Source: JBEVOS01 sp964564595 (GTDB taxonomy: Bacteria; Pseudomonadota; Alphaproteobacteria; Caulobacterales; Aquidulcibacteraceae). Taken from it: 18,880 bases of DNA. Location of the stretch: positions 1 to 18,880 of the forward strand of contig CAZMCA010000050.1 of NCBI GenBank assembly GCA_964564595.1, in the 5' to 3' direction. A model generated the notes under the pieces. The model did no database searches. It was given only the letters and a program-made list of their open reading frames with translations, and was not told where the DNA came from. Both the position numbers and the translations under genes were made by a program. Below are positions 16,591-18,880 of this stretch, in pieces. Within the stretch, counting starts at the first letter, position 1; every line of letters begins with the position of its first letter.

Positions 16591-17412
16591 CTATGTGAGC
16601 CGCAGCAGCAGCGCCGTTGCGTCATCCGACGGCTTGAAGCGCGGATGGCGTGCGCCGCCGGCATCCGCCGCCTCGATGGCGCGCAGTTCGCGTGCGAGTT
16701 CCTGCAAGCCTTTATCGCGCGCGGCGCGCACGAGCCCAGCGGCGTCGTACGCCGCGTAGCGATCGACGAGGGCCGAGAATCCGTCCGTTGCGAGCAGCAC
16801 GTGCGCGGGGCGCTGCAGCGTCATCGCCCAGCCGCGCGCCGCCGCCGCGCAATCGGGCTGCAACCCGAACACGGCGTAGCGGCCGGGCAGGTTGTGCCCG
16901 GCGCGCGCGTCCCGAAGACGCGCGAGCGTGGCAGCGTCATCGAGGAGCGGGCCAGCGGTGGTCTTGGCGGCGTCCGCGGCGGCTTTGGCTTCAATGTCGG
17001 CCGCGTTGGGCTTGCCGCCGGCGGCGAACGCGGCGCCATCGGCGCCCAGCGCGAAGCAGCGGCTGTCGCCGAGATCGAGGCCTTCGATCCCGGCGGCGCT
17101 CTCGACGACCATGAGCACGGACGCTGTGGGCAACTTCCAGCGCTCGAGCCCGTCCGGCGCATCGAACCAATCGCGCGCGTCCGCGCTGGCTGCGCCAAAC
17201 AGCACGCGCGGATCGCCTTCCTGGGCATGGAAGAACGCGTTGGCGCGCTGGGCGAGCCAGGCCGCATCCGATGGCGCGCTCGCAAGCGGCGCGTCATGCA
17301 GATCGGTGGCGCCGTCGATCACCCAGGCGCGCGGGGACGCCCAGCCGCAGGCGTCATCGTTCTGCTTGGCGCGGTCGCCCGCGATAGAAATCGCTTCGAC
17401 GAAAACCAGCAC
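16591..17412 (-). CDS. PP2C-family protein phosphatase
   Basis: A metal-dependent Ser/Thr-type phosphatase of the PP2C (PPM) fold, cytoplasmic; target unknown. Seen in 273 residues: AGDRAKQNDDACG (11-23) with the N-D pair, WVIDGATDL with metal-binding D33-G34, LDLGDSRCF (113-120), LLATDGFSAL with D210-G211, and the final SDDATALLL with D263-D264. These are the expected metal-binding acidic residues in the right order. There is an Ala/Lys-rich insert at about 135-155. Start: GTG at 17412. No Shine-Dalgarno is visible, because the bases directly upstream form a hairpin with the end of the MaoC gene, so translation is probably coupled to MaoC. No partner kinase is in the window. Confidence 0.9.
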   Translation of the reverse strand: MLVFVEAISIAGDRAKQNDDACGWASPRAWVIDGATDLHDAPLASAPSDAAWLAQRANAFFHAQEGDPRVLFGAASADARDWFDAPDGLERWKLPTASVLMVVESAAGIEGLDLGDSRCFALGADGAAFAAGGKPNAADIEAKAAADAAKTTAGPLLDDAATLARLRDARAGHNLPGRYAVFGLQPDCAAAARGWAMTLQRPAHVLLATDGFSALVDRYAAYDAAGLVRAARDKGLQELARELRAIEAADAGGARHPRFKPSDDATALLLRLT

Positions 17413-17434
17413 GTTCGGCGCTTACGCGCCGAAC
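17413..17434 (-). promoter_or_regulatory. Perfect hairpin spanning the MaoC stop codon and abutting the PP2C start
   Basis: GTTCGGCGC (17413-17421) and GCGCCGAAC (17426-17434) are perfect 9-bp complements with the loop TTAC (GTAA in the RNA). The loop contains the MaoC stop codon TAA, and the stem ends exactly at the GTG start of the phosphatase gene. A ribosome finishing MaoC would melt it; a free ribosome would find no ribosome-binding sequence. Translational coupling is inferred. A tail-less transcription-attenuation hairpin is the alternative. Confidence 0.55.
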
Positions 17435-17865
17435 ACCACGGAGATTGTCTCCGCAATGCACGCGGGCTTGCTCTCGCCTTCGATCTCGATCGTGCATTCG
17501 TTGGTGAGTTGCATGCCGCCGCTCTTGGGCTCGGCCGACACGAGTTTCTGCCGGAGCCGCACGCGCTTGCCGATGCGCACCATGTTGGTGAAGCGCACTT
17601 TGTTGGAGCCGTAATTGATGCCGCGCGTCACGCCGGTGATCGGCATCAGCCCTTGCGAGAGAAACGGGATGAGCGAGAGCGTAAGATAGCCGTGCGCGAT
17701 CGGGCCGCCCATTTCGCGGTTGGCGCGCTCGACATCGACGTGGATCCATTGATGGTCGCCCGTCGCGTCCGCGAATTTGTTGACGCGGTCCTGCGTGATC
17801 TCGACCCAATCGGAAACGCCGGTTTCCTTACCCACCATCGACGGCAGCTCGGCGAAACTGACCAT
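17422..17865 (-). CDS. MaoC-like (R)-specific enoyl-CoA hydratase
   Basis: A hot-dog-fold dehydratase/hydratase acting on enoyl-CoA or enoyl-ACP. Seen in 147 residues: the hydratase motif FADATGDHQWIHVD (31-44) with the catalytic pair D37 and H42, then GGPIAHGYLTLSLIPFL, the usual HG-turn and central helix. Later come SNKVRFTNMVRIGKRVRLR and the C-terminal strand VVFGA. Length is normal for single-domain MaoC/NodN-like proteins. The frame is open to an ATG at 17880, but the ATG at 17865 has GGAGG 5 nt upstream (17871-17875) and gives the normal N-terminus (MVSFAELPSM). It is first in an operon with the PP2C gene. The substrate chain length is unknown; a role with the acyl-CoA ligase 14 kb away is only possible. 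Confidence 0.93.
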   Translation of the reverse strand: MVSFAELPSMVGKETGVSDWVEITQDRVNKFADATGDHQWIHVDVERANREMGGPIAHGYLTLSLIPFLSQGLMPITGVTRGINYGSNKVRFTNMVRIGKRVRLRQKLVSAEPKSGGMQLTNECTIEIEGESKPACIAETISVVFGA

Positions 17866-17999
17866 GTGATCCTCCCTCATGCTTTGAATGCCTTGCGAGG
17901 TACTGGCCTGCCGCGCGCTTGTCGAGCCAGCGCTTTGGCGCTTTCCCTCACGGCGTGTTTGCGTCTAACTCGCGCGGGGGCGTGAACTCGGAGGCGGCG

Positions 18000-18880
18000 A
18001 TGCGGGCGCTCCTTACCACGGCTTTATCTCTGGCTTTCTGCGTTGCGGCGCTCGGCTGCACGCCCGCGACGCCACCGGCCGCGCCGGCGCCGGAGCCGAT
18101 CGATGTCGGCGCGCTGCGGACGACAGCGCAGGCGCAAGGCTCGGTGCGGATCATTGCGCGCGTGCGCACCGATGTCGCGCTGCCTGCCGGCGCGGATGCG
18201 CGCGCAACAGCGCTCGCTGATTTGACCGAAGGCGGCGTTGTGAACGCGGCCTCGCTCAGCGAGAGCCTGCCGTTGATTGTGGCCGAGGTGACGCCCGCGC
18301 AGCTCGATGAGATCGCGGCGAGCGGCCAGTACGCTGAGATCATGGCGGACGAACTGGCATTTCCTTCGCTTGCGCAATCGGGGCCGTTGATCGGCGCGCC
18401 GGAGCTTTGGACGCTGGGCGGGCGGGGCGCAGGCCAAGCGGTCGCGATCCTCGATACCGGCGTTGAGGCAGCGCATCCGTTTTTGGCTGGCCGCGTGACG
18501 GCTGAGGCGTGCTTCTCCTCGCGCTCGCCTTCGAGCGGCGCTGAGCCCACGTGCCCGAATGGGCAGACGAGCCAACTCGGCGCCGGCGCGGCGCGGCCGT
18601 GCCAGGGCGCGGCGGGATGCGAACACGGCACGCATGTCGCCGGCATCGCAGCGGGCCGCAGCGCGCGCTTTTCCGGCGTGGCGCCCGATGCGGAGATCAT
18701 CGCGGTGCAGGTGTTCAGCCAGTTTCGTGATCGCCCGGGCAATGCGCCCTGCGCCGGCAGCGGGCAGGCTTCGCCATGCATCGCCTCGTTCACGTCGGAT
18801 CAGATCCGCGCGCTCGATCACGTGCGCCAGATTGCGGCGCAGCGGCCGGTTGCGGCTGTGAATATGAGCCTTGGCGGCGG
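18000..18880 (+). CDS. Subtilisin-family (S8) serine protease lipoprotein, N-terminal part (cut by window end)
   Basis: A secreted or surface serine endopeptidase. Seen: 293 codons from the ATG at 18000 with no stop before the window ends. The signal MRALLTTALSLAFCVAALGC suggests lipidation at C20, followed by a Pro/Ala-rich linker and a propeptide-like region (about 45-125). The catalytic domain has AILDTGVEAAHP with D152 and HGTHVAGIAAG with H209, then VAPDAEIIAVQVF and NMSLGGG at the edge. The catalytic Ser lies outside the window. At least eight cysteines fall between residues 160 and 265, unusual for a cytoplasmic protein and fitting disulfides. GGAGG (17990-17994) is 5 nt before the ATG. 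It is divergent from the MaoC operon. The Asp and His motifs make the family clear; activity depends on the missing part. Confidence 0.93.
   Translation, partial: MRALLTTALSLAFCVAALGCTPATPPAAPAPEPIDVGALRTTAQAQGSVRIIARVRTDVALPAGADARATALADLTEGGVVNAASLSESLPLIVAEVTPAQLDEIAASGQYAEIMADELAFPSLAQSGPLIGAPELWTLGGRGAGQAVAILDTGVEAAHPFLAGRVTAEACFSSRSPSSGAEPTCPNGQTSQLGAGAARPCQGAAGCEHGTHVAGIAAGRSARFSGVAPDAEIIAVQVFSQFRDRPGNAPCAGSGQASPCIASFTSDQIRALDHVRQIAAQRPVAAVNMSLGG

Noticed and set aside
16645..17985. A 446-codon plus-strand frame across the PP2C and MaoC genes
   Set aside because: It is Arg/Ala/His-rich without domains, and both genes on the other strand have full catalytic motifs.

Overview
The window is GC-rich, densely packed bacterial chromosome. 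Gene content points to a Gram-negative alphaproteobacterium, probably in or near the Caulobacterales/Hyphomonadaceae: a long TonB-dependent receptor with a DIVVTGSRI-type TonB box, twin-arginine lipoproteins, many GTG starts and very GC-rich third codon positions. The taxonomic call is inference. I see no rRNA, tRNA, CRISPR array, insertion sequence or prophage gene.

Layout. (a) 1-1136: chorismate synthase (aroC, minus, cut by the window start) diverges from pyridoxamine phosphate oxidase (pdxH, plus). The 86-bp spacer holds five CCGG cores at exact 12-bp spacing. (b) 1214-3739, plus: a small exported hypothetical protein, then an acyl-CoA ligase and a VOC/glyoxalase protein in a likely two-gene operon. 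(c) 3744-5645, minus: an ATP-grasp-like protein and a metallo-hydrolase joined TAG|ATG. (d) 5805-6407: a 56-residue membrane peptide (plus) converging on a DUF442 phosphatase/sulfurtransferase-like protein (minus). (e) 6486-10636: oppB and oppC (overlapping ATGA), an opposite-strand periplasmic hypothetical gene, then oppA. (f) 10637-10991: a gene-free stretch with a structured leader whose last stem covers the Shine-Dalgarno of the next gene. (g) 10992-14168: a 1058-residue TonB-dependent receptor, with back-to-back terminators after it. (h) 14332-16509, minus: an exported oligopeptidase B-like S9 peptidase. (i) 16591-17865, minus: a MaoC dehydratase and a PP2C-type phosphatase, separated by a hairpin spanning the stop codon. 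(j) 18000-18880, plus: a subtilisin-family lipoprotein protease running off the window.

How the genes may work together (inference). Regions e-h and j read as a peptide-scavenging neighbourhood: a surface or periplasmic subtilase, an outer-membrane TonB receptor, a Tat-exported oligopeptidase, a Tat-type substrate-binding protein and two inner-membrane permeases. The OppD/OppF ATPases are absent here. The acyl-CoA ligase and MaoC hydratase suggest fatty-acid-type acyl-CoA metabolism but sit in different operons. The rest is housekeeping (aroC, pdxH) or poorly characterised.

No obviously new multi-gene system is visible. The best candidates for undescribed biology are the ribosome-site-occluding leader of the TonB receptor (10935-10994), the 12-bp-phased repeats between aroC and pdxH (408-460), and the intergenic hairpin coupling the MaoC and PP2C genes (17413-17434).
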